From: RHKX01 sp963839535 | GTDB lineage: Bacteria > Actinomycetota > Thermoleophilia > Solirubrobacterales > 70-9 | DNA: 64,000 nt | Assembly: GCA_963839535.1 (NCBI GenBank) | Contig: CAWIVF010000006.1 | Location: forward strand, 1-64,000 | Reading direction: 5' to 3' | Part shown: positions 54,554 through 63,477 of the stretch, in pieces | Numbering within the stretch: position 1 is the stretch's first letter | How the letters are laid out: each line of letters starts with the position of its first letter | Position numbers and translations under genes: made by a program | Notes under the pieces: model-generated | Databases searched by the model: none | What the model saw: the letters and a program-made list of their open reading frames with translations, nothing else | Told to the model about the DNA's origin: nothing

Positions 54554-54773
54554 CGCAACTCGCTGAAATCGCTCGATTGCGAGCTCCGGAATTAACCTCC
54601 TGTCAGGCCTCCTCCCGCCTCGACGCGGACCCGGAGGGAGCCGCGCCGCGCGCCCCGAAGGCGGCACGGCGCGGTCGCGTCTCGTACGAAATCCGATTGA
54701 GCGACTTAGACCCGCATCCGCGAAGCCCGCTGCCGCAAGGCTCTGGAATTGCCGCATTAACCGGCGGCAGTCG

Positions 54774-54812
54774 CTGTAGGTTTCCCGTAGTTTTTCCGTA
54801 GTTTTCCTGTAG
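54774..54812 (+). repeat. four CYGTAG units with exact 11-base period
   Basis: CTGTAG, CCGTAG, CCGTAG and CTGTAG begin at 54774, 54785, 54796 and 54807, separated by T-rich spacers. As 7-mers with 4-base spacers they read CTGTAGG-tttc-CCGTAGT-tttt-CCGTAGT-tttc-CTGTAGC, the same geometry as a Pho box and close to its CTGTCA core. It is 270 bases downstream of phoB. Confidence 0.55.
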
Positions 54813-54891
54813 CTACAAAACCGTCGGCGGAGGGGAAGGTTAACGCGCGTGTCTCGAAGGACGGGGCCGAGGCCTTCAACCGGAAAGGGCA

Positions 54892-57078
54892 TCACATCGC
54901 TTCGAGCGGACCGAGGGCCAGGAAGTGGGTTTCGCCCGAGCTGTCGTCGGTGCCGTCGTTGTCGGTGACGACGAAGGCGGTGCCGGCGGTATCGATGGCG
55001 AAGCCCTCGACCTTGTCGGCGACGTAGCCGCGCGGGACGGCGAGATCGGGCAACAGGTCGCGCACGGTCTCCTTGGTGACGAGCGGCAGCTCGCCGTCGA
55101 GCGGGGCCGGGGCGAGGCCGGCGAGAGACACGCGGGTGATGCGCTTGATGCTCGCGCTCTCGCCGATCCGGTTGTCGCGCTCGATCAGGTAGAGGTGGTC
55201 GCCGTGGGCGGTGATCTCCGAGAGGCCGACCCAGCCGCCTTCGGGGGCGGCGTCGAGCGGGTAGCGGACGGCGCCCCACTCCTCGGTCTCGGGGTCCCAG
55301 GCGAGAAGCTTCACCTGGCCCTTCGGGTCGTCGCCCCATTCGCGCTGGATGGCGATCCAGACCTTGCCGTCGGCGACGGTGACGCCCTCGGCGCCGGAAC
55401 GGGTCTGCTGGCCGAGGAGCGCGGGCGGGTAGCCGATCTCCTCGACGATCTCGCCGCTCGCGTCGACGCGGATCAGGGCGTGCGGGACGACGGCGCCGGG
55501 ATCGCCCTCACTCGCCAGCCAGAAGCCGCCCTCGCCGTCGGGAGCGATGCCCTCGAGGTCGAGCTTCTGCGCCGGGCGGCCGGCGCGGGTCACGTCGATG
55601 GCGCGCACGATCCGGGCCGGGGCGGCGGTCGCGTCGATCTCGAAGATGCGCGGCTGCATGGCGTAGACGCTGTCGCTGACGGCGAAGAGGCGGCCGGGCG
55701 TGGCGGGATCGGCGGCGAGGCCGGAGAGGGCGCCCCAGCCGAGCGGCGTGTCCGGGCCGTCGGCGACGATCGACGGATAGGCCGGGGCCTCGCGCTCCGC
55801 GAGCGCGTAGATCATGACGTGGGCGCGGGCGAGGCCGTCCTCGACGAGGTCGACCTCGTTGGCGGTGGCGAGCAGGCCGCGCGACGGGATCGCCGTCACC
55901 CCCTCGGGCGAGACGCCGGAGGGCAGGAGCTGGTGCAGCACCGGGGTGCCGTCCTCGATCCGGTGGACGCCGACGACCGAGCCGCGCTCGGAGAGCACGA
56001 AGAGATAGTCGGTGTCGCCGAAGCGCGCCGCCTCCATGCCCTCGGGCTCGACGCCCTTGGCGTCGGAGCGGCCCTCGGGATAGTGGCCGATGGCGGCGAC
56101 GGCGTGCTCGAAGGCCGGGCCGCTCTCGAAGGCGACGCTGCCGTCGCGGCCGAAGATTGTGAAGCTGCGGCTGCCGCCCTGCCAGTCGCCCTCGTTGGCG
56201 GTGGCGAGCCGGTCGGTGCCGAGCCACTGCACCGCGTCGGGCTCGCGCGGGACGCCGGTGGTGCTCCCGGTGAAGTCGAGCGCGCCGTCGTCGGTCAGGT
56301 CGACGCCCTCGAGGTCGACGGCGCCGGCGGAGAAGTGCGCGAGCACGCTGCCGTCGCGGCCGACGATGACGACGTGGTTGTTCTCCTGAAGGGTCACGGC
56401 GATCTCGCCGTCGGCGTTCACGTCGACGAACTCGGGCTCGGGATCGTCCGGCGCGACCTCGGCGAGGCCGGTCAGGTCGGCGCGGACGATGGCGTCGCAC
56501 CGCATGGCGCCGTCGGCGAGCGGGACGATCGCCAGCCAGCCGGCGGGGAGCTGCGGGAGGGCGCCGTCGTTCACCTCCTCGTCGCGCTCGTTCTCGATCG
56601 CCACCGCGACGAAGCTGCCGTCGGGGGCGAGCGCGGTCGAGTTGGGCTGGCCGCCGAGGTCGCAGGAGCCGGTCTCGGCGCGGGTCGCGAGGTCGACGGC
56701 GGCGAGGCGGCCGGAGGGTTCGGTGAAGCTCGCGCGGGTGTTGACGGCGACGAAGGCGGTGTCGTTAAGGATCGACACGGCGGTCGGCTCGCCGTCGAAG
56801 GCGAGGCTGCCAAGCGCGGCCGGGGCGGCGGGGTCGGCGATGTCGATGAAGCCGACCGCCTGGTTCGGGCTGTCGGTATAGACGAGCGTCATGCCGTCGC
56901 CGCTCGCCGCGACGATCTCGGCCGAGGTCGGCGTCGCCGGGTCGCTGCCCGCGGGCAGGTTGCGCGCGACCGGGAAGGAGGCGAGGCGGTCGAAGAAGGG
57001 CGCGGCCGCCGCCGGCATCGCGGCGGCGAGCGCGGCGGTCGAGGCGAGCAGGGCGGCTGGGAATCGCAGTTGCGGCAT
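54892..57078 (-). CDS. secreted phytase-like esterase
   Basis: A 728-residue exported protein with signal peptide (MPQLRFPAALLASTAALAAA). The first half looks like a beta-propeller (EIVAASGDGMTLVYTDSPNQ, RLAAVDLATRAETGSCDLGG, NEGDWQGGSRSFTIFGRDGS). The second half is the esterase-like domain of phytase family (GWGALSGLAADPATPGRLFA, KLDLEGIAPDGEGGFWLASE, GLSEITAHGDHLYLIERDNR). Near phoB it is a natural Pho-regulon member releasing phosphate from organic esters, though activity is unproven for this family. Intact over its full length. Confidence 0.85.
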   Translation of the reverse strand: MPQLRFPAALLASTAALAAAMPAAAAPFFDRLASFPVARNLPAGSDPATPTSAEIVAASGDGMTLVYTDSPNQAVGFIDIADPAAPAALGSLAFDGEPTAVSILNDTAFVAVNTRASFTEPSGRLAAVDLATRAETGSCDLGGQPNSTALAPDGSFVAVAIENERDEEVNDGALPQLPAGWLAIVPLADGAMRCDAIVRADLTGLAEVAPDDPEPEFVDVNADGEIAVTLQENNHVVIVGRDGSVLAHFSAGAVDLEGVDLTDDGALDFTGSTTGVPREPDAVQWLGTDRLATANEGDWQGGSRSFTIFGRDGSVAFESGPAFEHAVAAIGHYPEGRSDAKGVEPEGMEAARFGDTDYLFVLSERGSVVGVHRIEDGTPVLHQLLPSGVSPEGVTAIPSRGLLATANEVDLVEDGLARAHVMIYALAEREAPAYPSIVADGPDTPLGWGALSGLAADPATPGRLFAVSDSVYAMQPRIFEIDATAAPARIVRAIDVTRAGRPAQKLDLEGIAPDGEGGFWLASEGDPGAVVPHALIRVDASGEIVEEIGYPPALLGQQTRSGAEGVTVADGKVWIAIQREWGDDPKGQVKLLAWDPETEEWGAVRYPLDAAPEGGWVGLSEITAHGDHLYLIERDNRIGESASIKRITRVSLAGLAPAPLDGELPLVTKETVRDLLPDLAVPRGYVADKVEGFAIDTAGTAFVVTDNDGTDDSSGETHFLALGPLEAM

Positions 57079-57228
57079 GAGGGGCTCCCTTGGGTGTCCG
57101 CCTGCTTCATCGGCCCGGCGCGTGACGGCTCGGTGACGGATTCGAGGCGTTTGGATGACGCCCTCGCGGACACGCGGCGGCGATTGCGGTTGACGCCGGC
57201 ATCGGGGCGCATTTCGGTGGCCGTGGCG

Positions 57229-57699
57229 ATGGGCGAGCAGGCGACAGTCGAGGCGGCGCTCGTCCTGCGGCCGGCGCGGCCGCAGGACGCGGCCGCCTGC
57301 GCCGCGATCTTCGACGCCTGGGTCGACGCCACCGACTGGATGCCGCGCCTGCATCCGCCCGCGGCGGTCGAGCGGCACTTCCGCGAGACGGTGCTGGCGA
57401 CGAGGGCGGTGACGGTGGCGGAGCGGGAGGGCAGGGTGGTCGGGTTTCTCGCGCGCGCCGGCGGGCATGTCGACGGGCTCTACCTGGCGGCCGAGGCGCG
57501 GCGGCAGCGGGTCGGCACCGCGCTGGTCGCGGGCGCGAAGGCGGCGAGCCCGGACGGGCTGACGCTCTGGACCTTCGCGGCCAATGCCGCGGCGCGGGCG
57601 TTCTACGCGCGGCAGGGGTTCGTCGAGCTGCGGGAGACCGCGGGCGACGGCGAGGCGGGCCTGCCCGACATCCTGATGGTCTGGCCGGGGGCGTGGTGA
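57229..57699 (+). CDS. GNAT family N-acetyltransferase
   Basis: A 156-residue acetyltransferase: LRPARPQDAAACAAIFDAWV at the N-terminus, the acetyl-CoA binding region HVDGLYLAAEARRQRVGTAL VAGAK (Q/RxxGxG/A), and LWTFAANAAARAFYARQGFV near the end. The start ATG at 57229 gives a normal domain. Its stop overlaps the next gene's GTG start (GTGA), so it is coupled to the permease gene. Substrate unknown. Confidence 0.88.
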   Translation: MGEQATVEAALVLRPARPQDAAACAAIFDAWVDATDWMPRLHPPAAVERHFRETVLATRAVTVAEREGRVVGFLARAGGHVDGLYLAAEARRQRVGTALVAGAKAASPDGLTLWTFAANAAARAFYARQGFVELRETAGDGEAGLPDILMVWPGAW

Positions 57700-58573
57700 G
57701 CGGGCGCGGCGCGGTCCTGCCGGTGCTGGCGGTGGTGGCGGGCATCCTCGTCGTCTGGTACGGGCTCGCCGTGGTGCTGAACGGCCCCTGGGCGCGCGAC
57801 CAGGCGGAGCGGGCGGGGGTGTCGCTCGGGCCGGCGGCGCTCGTGGCCGCGACGATGTCCCAGGAGCGGCCGCGGCTGCCGGCGCCGCACCAGGTGGCGG
57901 CCGAGCTCTGGAAGTCGACCGTGGGGATGAGCCCGACGTCGAAGCGGAGCCTCGTCTATCACGCCTGGGTGACGCTGGCGGCGACGCTCGCCGGGTTCGT
58001 GCTCGGCGCGGGACTCGGCATCCTGCTGGCGATCGGGATCGTGCACGACCGGACGATGAGCGCCAGCGTGCTGCCCTGGGTGATCGCCAGCCAGACGGTG
58101 CCGATCCTGGCGATCGCGCCGATGATCATCGTGGTGCTGGCCTCGGTCGGGCTGACCGGGCTGCTGCCGAAGGCGATCATCTCGATGTATCTGTCGTTCT
58201 TCCCGGTGGTGGTCGGGATGGTGCAGGGGCTCAGGAGCCCCGACCGGATGCTGATCGACCAGATGCGGACCTGGAACGCGAGCCGCGGCGCAGACCTTCC
58301 TCAGGCTGCGCTGGCCGGCGGCGCTGCCCTGGCTCTTCGCCTCGCTGAAGGTCGGGCGTCGCGGCGAGCCTCGTCGGGGCGATCGTCGGCGAGCTGCCGA
58401 CCGGGGCGGTGGCGGGGCTCGGGGCGCGCATGCTGTCGGGGAGCTACTACGGGCAGACGATCCAGATTTGGGCGGCGCTGGTCATGGCGGCGATCCTCGC
58501 GGCGGCGCTGGTCGGGGCGATCGGGCTGGTCGAGCGGCTGACGGCGCGGGCGATGGGGGCGCGGCCGGCGTGA
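57696..58573 (+). CDS. ABC transporter permease, SsuC/TauC/ThiX type (frameshifted)
   Basis: An inner-membrane permease of about 292 residues with five to six helices: GAVLPVLAVVAGILVVWYGL, LAATLAGFVLGAGLGILLAI, QTVPILAIAPMIIVVLASVG, KAIISMYLSFFPVVVGMVQG. Extra single bases near 58291 and 58358 break the EAA-loop region, which reads FLRLRWPAALPWLFASLKVG then VAASLVGAIVGELPTGAVAG. It pairs with the permease at 60450 and the binding protein at 61319. No ATP-binding subunit is found in the window. Confidence 0.85.
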
Positions 58574-58578
58574 GCGTG

Positions 58579-59265
58579 TCAGGCACCATCGGCCTTGGCG
58601 AAGGCCTTGAGCGCGTCCTTGCCGATCCAGCGCGCGGACTTGTCCGGGGACTGGGCGAGGTTGGTCGCGAGCTCGCGCGCGCCTTGGCGCAGGGGTGGGC
58701 TCTTCTTGCCGCCGATGGCGCGCAGCGCCCAGTTGACGCCCTTCCGGACGAAGTTGCGCTCGTCGGTGGCGGCGGCCGCGATCAGGGGGAGGCGCGCGAG
58801 GTAATCGGCGTCGGTGCCGCGGCCGTGCAGGGCGAGGCAGGCGAGGAGCGCGAAGGCGGCGCGGCGGCCGAACTCGTCGTTGAGGGTGGCCCAGGCGTCG
58901 ACCCTGGCGAAGGCGTGCGGCACCCGGTCGAAGAGCTTGAAGCAAACGGTGTCGACGATCGCCCAGTTGTCGAAGTCGGCGCGCCAGCGATCCATCTGCT
59001 CGGGCGTCACCGCGGCCGGGTCGTCGATCATGCAGGCGACCATGCGCGCCTCGTAGACGCCGGTCTCCCAGAGCGCGGCGGCGAGGGCGTGGTCGCGGCC
59101 GAGCGCCTTGGCGACGGCCTGTATCCTCGCCATCGGCACGCCGATCGCCTTGTCGGTGACGATGCCGTAGCGCGGCGCCATGTCGGCGCGGACCTTCTCC
59201 GAGGCGTGCGCCTCGAGGGTGGCGAGGGTGGCGGCGACACGGGCGTCAACATGGGCGTCGGTCAC
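58579..59265 (-). CDS. DNA alkylation repair protein (AlkD family)
   Basis: A 228-residue HEAT-like repeat protein starting at GTG 59265. Typical segments: RYGIVTDKAIGVPMARIQAV, LGRDHALAAALWETGVYEAR, FDNWAIVDTVCFKLFDRVPH and RNFVRKGVNWALRAIGG. AlkD-type glycosylases excise alkylated bases without flipping them. It follows the YcaQ-like gene by 15 bases on the same strand, forming a small DNA-repair operon set inside the transporter locus. Confidence 0.9.
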   Translation of the reverse strand: MTDAHVDARVAATLATLEAHASEKVRADMAPRYGIVTDKAIGVPMARIQAVAKALGRDHALAAALWETGVYEARMVACMIDDPAAVTPEQMDRWRADFDNWAIVDTVCFKLFDRVPHAFARVDAWATLNDEFGRRAAFALLACLALHGRGTDADYLARLPLIAAAATDERNFVRKGVNWALRAIGGKKSPPLRQGARELATNLAQSPDKSARWIGKDALKAFAKADGA

Positions 59266-59280
59266 GGCGGGCTCCCGCGG

Positions 59281-60414
59281 TCAGGGGCCGAACTGGAAGG
59301 CCTCGAACCGGCCGAGACCCTCGTCGATGCGGGCCTTGTCGCCCTCGCGGGGGTCGGAGATCCAGGTCCATTGCTGGATCAGGAGCTTGCGCCCGGCGCG
59401 GTCGGCCTTGAGGTCGATCGCCGCGGCGACGCGGTCGCCGACGAGGACCGGCAGGGCGAAGTAGCCGAGCTGGCGTTTCGCTGCCGGGACATAGGCCTCG
59501 AAGCGGTGGTCGTAGTCGAAGAGGGAGGCGAGGCGCCGGCGCTGGATGGCGAGCGGGTCGAAGGGCGAGAGGAGGTGGACGCGGTCGGTTTCGGGCAGGG
59601 CCTCGGCCAGCGCCTCGGGCGTCGCCCAGTGCGGCTTGCACCCGTCGATCGCGACGGGGACGAGCCGGCGGCGGCGGACGCGGGCCTCGATCAGCGCCGC
59701 CACCGCTTTCTTGCGCGGGGCGTCCATGTAGCAGATCGAGTCGAGGCTGACGACGCCTTGGGCGCGCAGGGCGCGGTCGAGCAGGTAGTCGAGGGTCTGC
59801 GCCTCGGTGGCGACGCGCGGGCGCGGCGGCCAGCCGAAGTGGCGGTCGATGAGCTCGTAGGTCTTCACCATGCCGTCGCGGGCGCCGACGGTCAGCATGC
59901 CGGCGTAGAAGGCGTGCTCGAGGGCGCGCTTCTCGGGCTTGCGGCTGGCCCAGAGGTGGAGCTTCTCGACGCGCTCGCCGTCGATGTCGCGGATGGTCAG
60001 CGGGCCGTCGCGGCGGATGCGGGCGACGATGCGGCGGATGTCGGCGGGCGGGACGTCGCCGAACCAGGCCGAGGGGGCTGCGCGGTGGTCGCGCATGTCG
60101 GCGAGGTAGAAGCGGATGTCCCGGGTCGGGATGTAGGCGAGCGCGTGCGCCCAGTATTCGAAGACCGACTTCTCGGTCGAGAGCGCCGCGGCCAGGTGGG
60201 CGCGGGCGTAGGCGGGAATGCGCGACCAGAGGATGTGGTGGTGGGCGCGCTCGATGACGTTGATCGTGTCGATCTGCACGTAGCCGAGGTGCTCGACGGC
60301 GGCGCGGACCGCGGCCGGGCCGGCGCCGAAGGGCGCGTCGGCGTCGAGCCGCTGGGCGCGGAGCCAGAGGCGGCGGGCCTGGGCCTTGTCGAGCGGGATG
60401 GGGGCGGGCGGCAT
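59281..60414 (-). CDS. YcaQ-like winged-helix DNA glycosylase
   Basis: A 377-residue protein of the HTH_42/YcaQ family, whose E. coli member unhooks interstrand DNA crosslinks. Segments: LDKAQARRLWLRAQRLDADA, EHLGYVQIDTINVIERAHHH, EYWAHALAYIPTRDIRFYLA, and LLSPFDPLAIQRRRLASLFD YDHRFEAYVPAAKRQLGYFA (the conserved FDPL...YRFEAY block). Paired with the AlkD-like gene. Intact. Confidence 0.9.
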   Translation of the reverse strand: MPPAPIPLDKAQARRLWLRAQRLDADAPFGAGPAAVRAAVEHLGYVQIDTINVIERAHHHILWSRIPAYARAHLAAALSTEKSVFEYWAHALAYIPTRDIRFYLADMRDHRAAPSAWFGDVPPADIRRIVARIRRDGPLTIRDIDGERVEKLHLWASRKPEKRALEHAFYAGMLTVGARDGMVKTYELIDRHFGWPPRPRVATEAQTLDYLLDRALRAQGVVSLDSICYMDAPRKKAVAALIEARVRRRRLVPVAIDGCKPHWATPEALAEALPETDRVHLLSPFDPLAIQRRRLASLFDYDHRFEAYVPAAKRQLGYFALPVLVGDRVAAAIDLKADRAGRKLLIQQWTWISDPREGDKARIDEGLGRFEAFQFGP

Positions 60415-60449
60415 GGCGCAGGTTTCGCCCGGGCCGCGGGGCGACGCAA

Positions 60450-61289
60450 GTGAGCGCGGCGCTTCTCGGGACGGTCGCGGTCTGGCTCGGGGGCTGGTGG
60501 CTGAACGCCCGGCTGGCGCGGGCCGGCGGCTGGGCGGGCCGCTGGCTGCCGCCGGTGGTGTTCGGGCTGACGCTGCTGGCGCTCTGGGAGGTGGTGGTGC
60601 GCGGCTTCGCGGTGAGCCCGGTGCTGCTGCCGGCGCCGAGCGCGGTCGCGGCGCGGCTGGTCAGCGACTGGCCGACGCTGCTCGCCGACGTGCGGCAGAC
60701 CTTCCTGCAGGGGGCGCTCTCGGGCTACGTCATCGGCTGCGGGGCGGCCTTCCTCGTCGGGATCGCCGCCGACCGGGTGCCGTTCCTGCGCGCCGGGCTC
60801 TTGCCGGTCGGCAACTTCGCGAGCGCGCTGCCGATCGTCGGCATGGCGCCGATCATGGTGATGTGGTTCGGTTTCGACTGGCAGTCGAAGGCGGCGGTCG
60901 TGGTGCTGATGGTGTTCTTCCCGATGCTGGTCAACACCGTGCAGGGGCTGGCCGCGGCCGACCACATGCAGCGCGACCTGATGCGGACCTGGGCGGCGAG
61001 CCATCCGCAGACCCTCGTCAGGCTCCAGCTTCCCGCCGCGGCGCCGTTCCTGTTCAATGGCTTGAAAATCTGCACGACCTTGGCTTTGATCGGCGCCATC
61101 GTGGCGGAGTTCTTCGGCTCGCCGACGGTCGGCATGGGCTTCCGGATATCCACCGAGGTCGGGCGGCTGGCGCTCGACATGGTGTGGGCGGAGATCGTCG
61201 TGGCGGCGGTGGTCGGGTCGGCTTTCTACGGCGCGGTGGCGCTGATCGAGCGGGCGGTGACGTTCTGGCACCCGTCGCAGCGCGGCTGA
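60450..61289 (+). CDS. ABC transporter permease, SsuC/ThiX type
   Basis: A 279-residue permease from GTG 60450. Helices include WLPPVVFGLTLLALWEVVVR and ALSGYVIGCGAAFLVGIAAD; FGFDWQSKAAVVVLMVFFPM and the EAA loop MRTWAASHPQTLVRLQLPAAA PFLFNGLK are typical for the nitrate/sulfonate/taurine and pyrimidine-precursor group. Followed after 29 bases by the binding protein gene. It and the first permease would form a heterodimeric channel. Confidence 0.9.
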   Translation: MSAALLGTVAVWLGGWWLNARLARAGGWAGRWLPPVVFGLTLLALWEVVVRGFAVSPVLLPAPSAVAARLVSDWPTLLADVRQTFLQGALSGYVIGCGAAFLVGIAADRVPFLRAGLLPVGNFASALPIVGMAPIMVMWFGFDWQSKAAVVVLMVFFPMLVNTVQGLAAADHMQRDLMRTWAASHPQTLVRLQLPAAAPFLFNGLKICTTLALIGAIVAEFFGSPTVGMGFRISTEVGRLALDMVWAEIVVAAVVGSAFYGAVALIERAVTFWHPSQRG

Positions 61290-61318
61290 GTGACTTGGTC
61301 CAAGCAGGGAGAACAACA

Positions 61319-62302
61319 ATGAGACGATGGTTCGCGGGCGTGAGCGCCGCGGCGATGCTGGCGGGTGGCGTGGCCTCGGCCGAGGAGGTGACGCTGCAGC
61401 TGAAGTGGGTGACGCAGGCGCAGTTCGCCGGCTACTACGTAGCGCAGGAGCAGGGCTTCTACGAGGAGGAGGGGCTCGAGGTCACGATCAAGCCGGGCGG
61501 CCCCGACGTGGCGCCGCCGCAGGTGATCGCCGGCGGCGGGGCGGACGTCGTCATCGACTGGATGCCCTCGGCGCTCGCCGCGCGCGAGAAGGGGCTGCCG
61601 CTCGTCAACATCGCGCAGCCGTTCAAGCGGTCGGGGATGATGCTGACCTGCCGCAACGATTCGGGCGTGACCGCGACCGAGGACTTCCCTGGGCAGACGC
61701 TCGGGGTCTGGTTCGGCGGCAACGAGTATCCGTTCCTGTCGTGGATGTCGAAGCTCGGGCTTTCGACCGACGGCGGCCCCGAGGGGGTGACGGTGCTGAA
61801 GCAGGGCTTCAACGTCGATCCGCTCCTGCAGAAGCAGGCGGCCTGCATCTCGACGATGACCTACAACGAGTACTGGCAGGTGATCGACGCCGGGCTGACG
61901 CCGGAGGAACTGACGGTCTTCAAGTACGAGGACCAGGGGGTCGCGACGCTCGAGGACGGGCTCTACGTGCTCGAGGAGCGGCTGGCCGACCCGGCCTTCG
62001 TCGAGACGATGGCGAAGTTCGTCCGCGCCTCGATGAAGGGCTGGAAGTGGGCCGAGGAGCACCCGGACGACGCGGCGATGATCGTGCTCGACAACGACGA
62101 GACCGGGGCGCAGACCGAGGCGCACCAGAAGCGGATGATGGGCGAGATCGCCAAGCTGACCGCCGGCACCGACGGCACGCTCGACCCGGCCGACTACGAG
62201 CGCACGGTCGAGACGCTGCTGACCGCCGGCTCGGATCCGGTCATCACCAAGGCGCCGGAGGGCGCCTGGAGCCACGCGGTCACCGACGTGGCCTTCAAGT
62301 AG
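61319..62302 (+). CDS. ABC transporter substrate-binding protein, ThiY/NMT1-like
   Basis: A 327-residue periplasmic receptor with signal peptide (MRRWFAGVSAAAMLAGGVAS A). The mature start VTLQLKWVTQAQFAGYYVAQ EQGFYEEEGLEV is the hallmark of the NMT1/THI5-like family, whose best known members bind hydroxymethylpyrimidine precursors; others bind varied heteroaromatic or guanidino-type compounds. The downstream agmatinase-family gene hints at a guanidino or amine substrate. A strong hairpin follows the stop. Intact. Confidence 0.9.
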   Translation: MRRWFAGVSAAAMLAGGVASAEEVTLQLKWVTQAQFAGYYVAQEQGFYEEEGLEVTIKPGGPDVAPPQVIAGGGADVVIDWMPSALAAREKGLPLVNIAQPFKRSGMMLTCRNDSGVTATEDFPGQTLGVWFGGNEYPFLSWMSKLGLSTDGGPEGVTVLKQGFNVDPLLQKQAACISTMTYNEYWQVIDAGLTPEELTVFKYEDQGVATLEDGLYVLEERLADPAFVETMAKFVRASMKGWKWAEEHPDDAAMIVLDNDETGAQTEAHQKRMMGEIAKLTAGTDGTLDPADYERTVETLLTAGSDPVITKAPEGAWSHAVTDVAFK

Positions 62303-62309
62303 GCGAGCG

Positions 62310-62331
62310 GGGGCCGCGGCGCCGCGGCCCC
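62310..62331 (+). terminator. perfect 22-base GC palindrome between binding protein and agmatinase genes
   Basis: GGGGCCGCGGC is followed directly by its complement GCCGCGGCCCC, giving a very stable hairpin 7 bases after the binding-protein stop and 20 bases before the next start. Such stem-loops often protect the upstream mRNA and partly stop transcription, so that the binding protein is made in excess. Confidence 0.6.
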
Positions 62332-62350
62332 TTCATCCCGGAGGAGACGC

Positions 62351-63403
62351 ATGGCCTGGGACGAGGCGGAGCTCGATCGGCTGCGCGCCAAGTATGCCGA
62401 CGACCCCGGCGGGCGGATGCACGACCCGCATTTCGCCGCGGTCGCCGCGCGCATCTTCAGCCGCGGCGCGCGGCCTGCGCCCTTCGTCGGGGTGCCGACC
62501 TTCCTCGCGGCGCCGCACCGGATCGTCGATCCGGCGGCGCCGGACTTCTCCGGGCTCGACGTGGCGATCAGCGGGGTGCCGTTCGACCTCGCCGCCTCGA
62601 ACCGGGCGGGCACGCGCTTCGGGCCGCGGGCGGTGCGGACGATCGAGCGGGTCGGGCCGTACAACCACGTGCTGCGCGTCGCGCCGCTGCACGAGATGGC
62701 GGTGGCCGACGTCGGCGACGTGCCGTTCTCGAGCCGCTACGGCATCGCCTCGGCCCATGCCGAGATCGAGGCCTGGACCGCGGCGATCGTCGGGCAGGGG
62801 GTGCGGCCGCTCTCCGTCGGCGGCGATCATTCGATCAGCTATCCGATCCTGCGCGCCGTAGGGCGCGAGCGGCCGGTCGGGCTCGTGCACGTCGACGCGC
62901 ATTCCGACACCGGCGGGCCGTTCGACGGGCTCAGGGAGAACCACGGCGCGCCGTTCCGCAACGCGGTGCTCGCCGGCGTGCTCGATCCGACGCGGACGGT
63001 GCAGATCGGGTTGAGGGGGGCGTCGGAGTATCTCTACGAGTTCGCGACCGACAGCGGCATGACCTGCATCCACGCCGAGGAGATCGACACGATCGGCCTG
63101 CCGGCGGTGATCGCGAAGGCGCGGGCGGTGGTCGGCGACGGGCCGGTCTACGTCTCCTTCGACATCGACGCGCTCGACCCGGCCTTCGCGCCCGGCACCG
63201 GCACGCCCGAGGTCGGCGGGCTGACGACGCGCGAGGCGCAGGCGATCCTGCGCGGGCTCGAGGGGATCGACATCGTCGGCGGCGATCTCGTCGAGGTGGC
63301 GCCGCAGTACGACGCCACCACCAACACCGCGCACGCCGGCGCGCAGATGCTGTTCGAGATGCTGAGCCTGATGGCGGTCGCGCCGTCGCGGCGCCGTCCG
63401 TGA
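62351..63403 (+). CDS. speB: agmatinase-family ureohydrolase
   Basis: A 350-residue Mn-dependent hydrolase of the arginase/agmatinase family. Metal-site motifs are all present: SVGGDHSISYPILRAVG, GLVHVDAHSDTGGPFDG and YVSFDIDALDPAFAPGTGTP EVGG. The N-terminus (HDPHFAAVAARIFSRGARPA PFVGVPTFLAAP) resembles agmatinase and guanidino-acid hydrolase subgroups rather than arginase. Substrate could be agmatine, guanidinobutyrate, guanidinopropionate or guanidine; sequence alone does not settle it. It ends the transporter operon. Confidence 0.85.
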   Translation: MAWDEAELDRLRAKYADDPGGRMHDPHFAAVAARIFSRGARPAPFVGVPTFLAAPHRIVDPAAPDFSGLDVAISGVPFDLAASNRAGTRFGPRAVRTIERVGPYNHVLRVAPLHEMAVADVGDVPFSSRYGIASAHAEIEAWTAAIVGQGVRPLSVGGDHSISYPILRAVGRERPVGLVHVDAHSDTGGPFDGLRENHGAPFRNAVLAGVLDPTRTVQIGLRGASEYLYEFATDSGMTCIHAEEIDTIGLPAVIAKARAVVGDGPVYVSFDIDALDPAFAPGTGTPEVGGLTTREAQAILRGLEGIDIVGGDLVEVAPQYDATTNTAHAGAQMLFEMLSLMAVAPSRRRP

Positions 63404-63477
63404 CCGAGCGCAACGCGCGTGCGGTTCCCGGTCGCCTGTTGCTCTGCAAGTGCGTGAGTAGCAGGATACCTCCGCCC

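Larger units (their letters stand above)
54501..54891. other. 390-base intergenic stretch between phoB and the phytase-like gene
   Basis: Transcription converges here. The stretch is A+T-rich in parts and contains the 20-base element at 54534-54553 and the four-unit 11-base array at 54774-54812. Neither known gene reads out of it, so either these elements serve an unannotated RNA or small gene, or they are structural. The open frame at 54544-54801 has no recognisable features. Confidence 0.5.
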
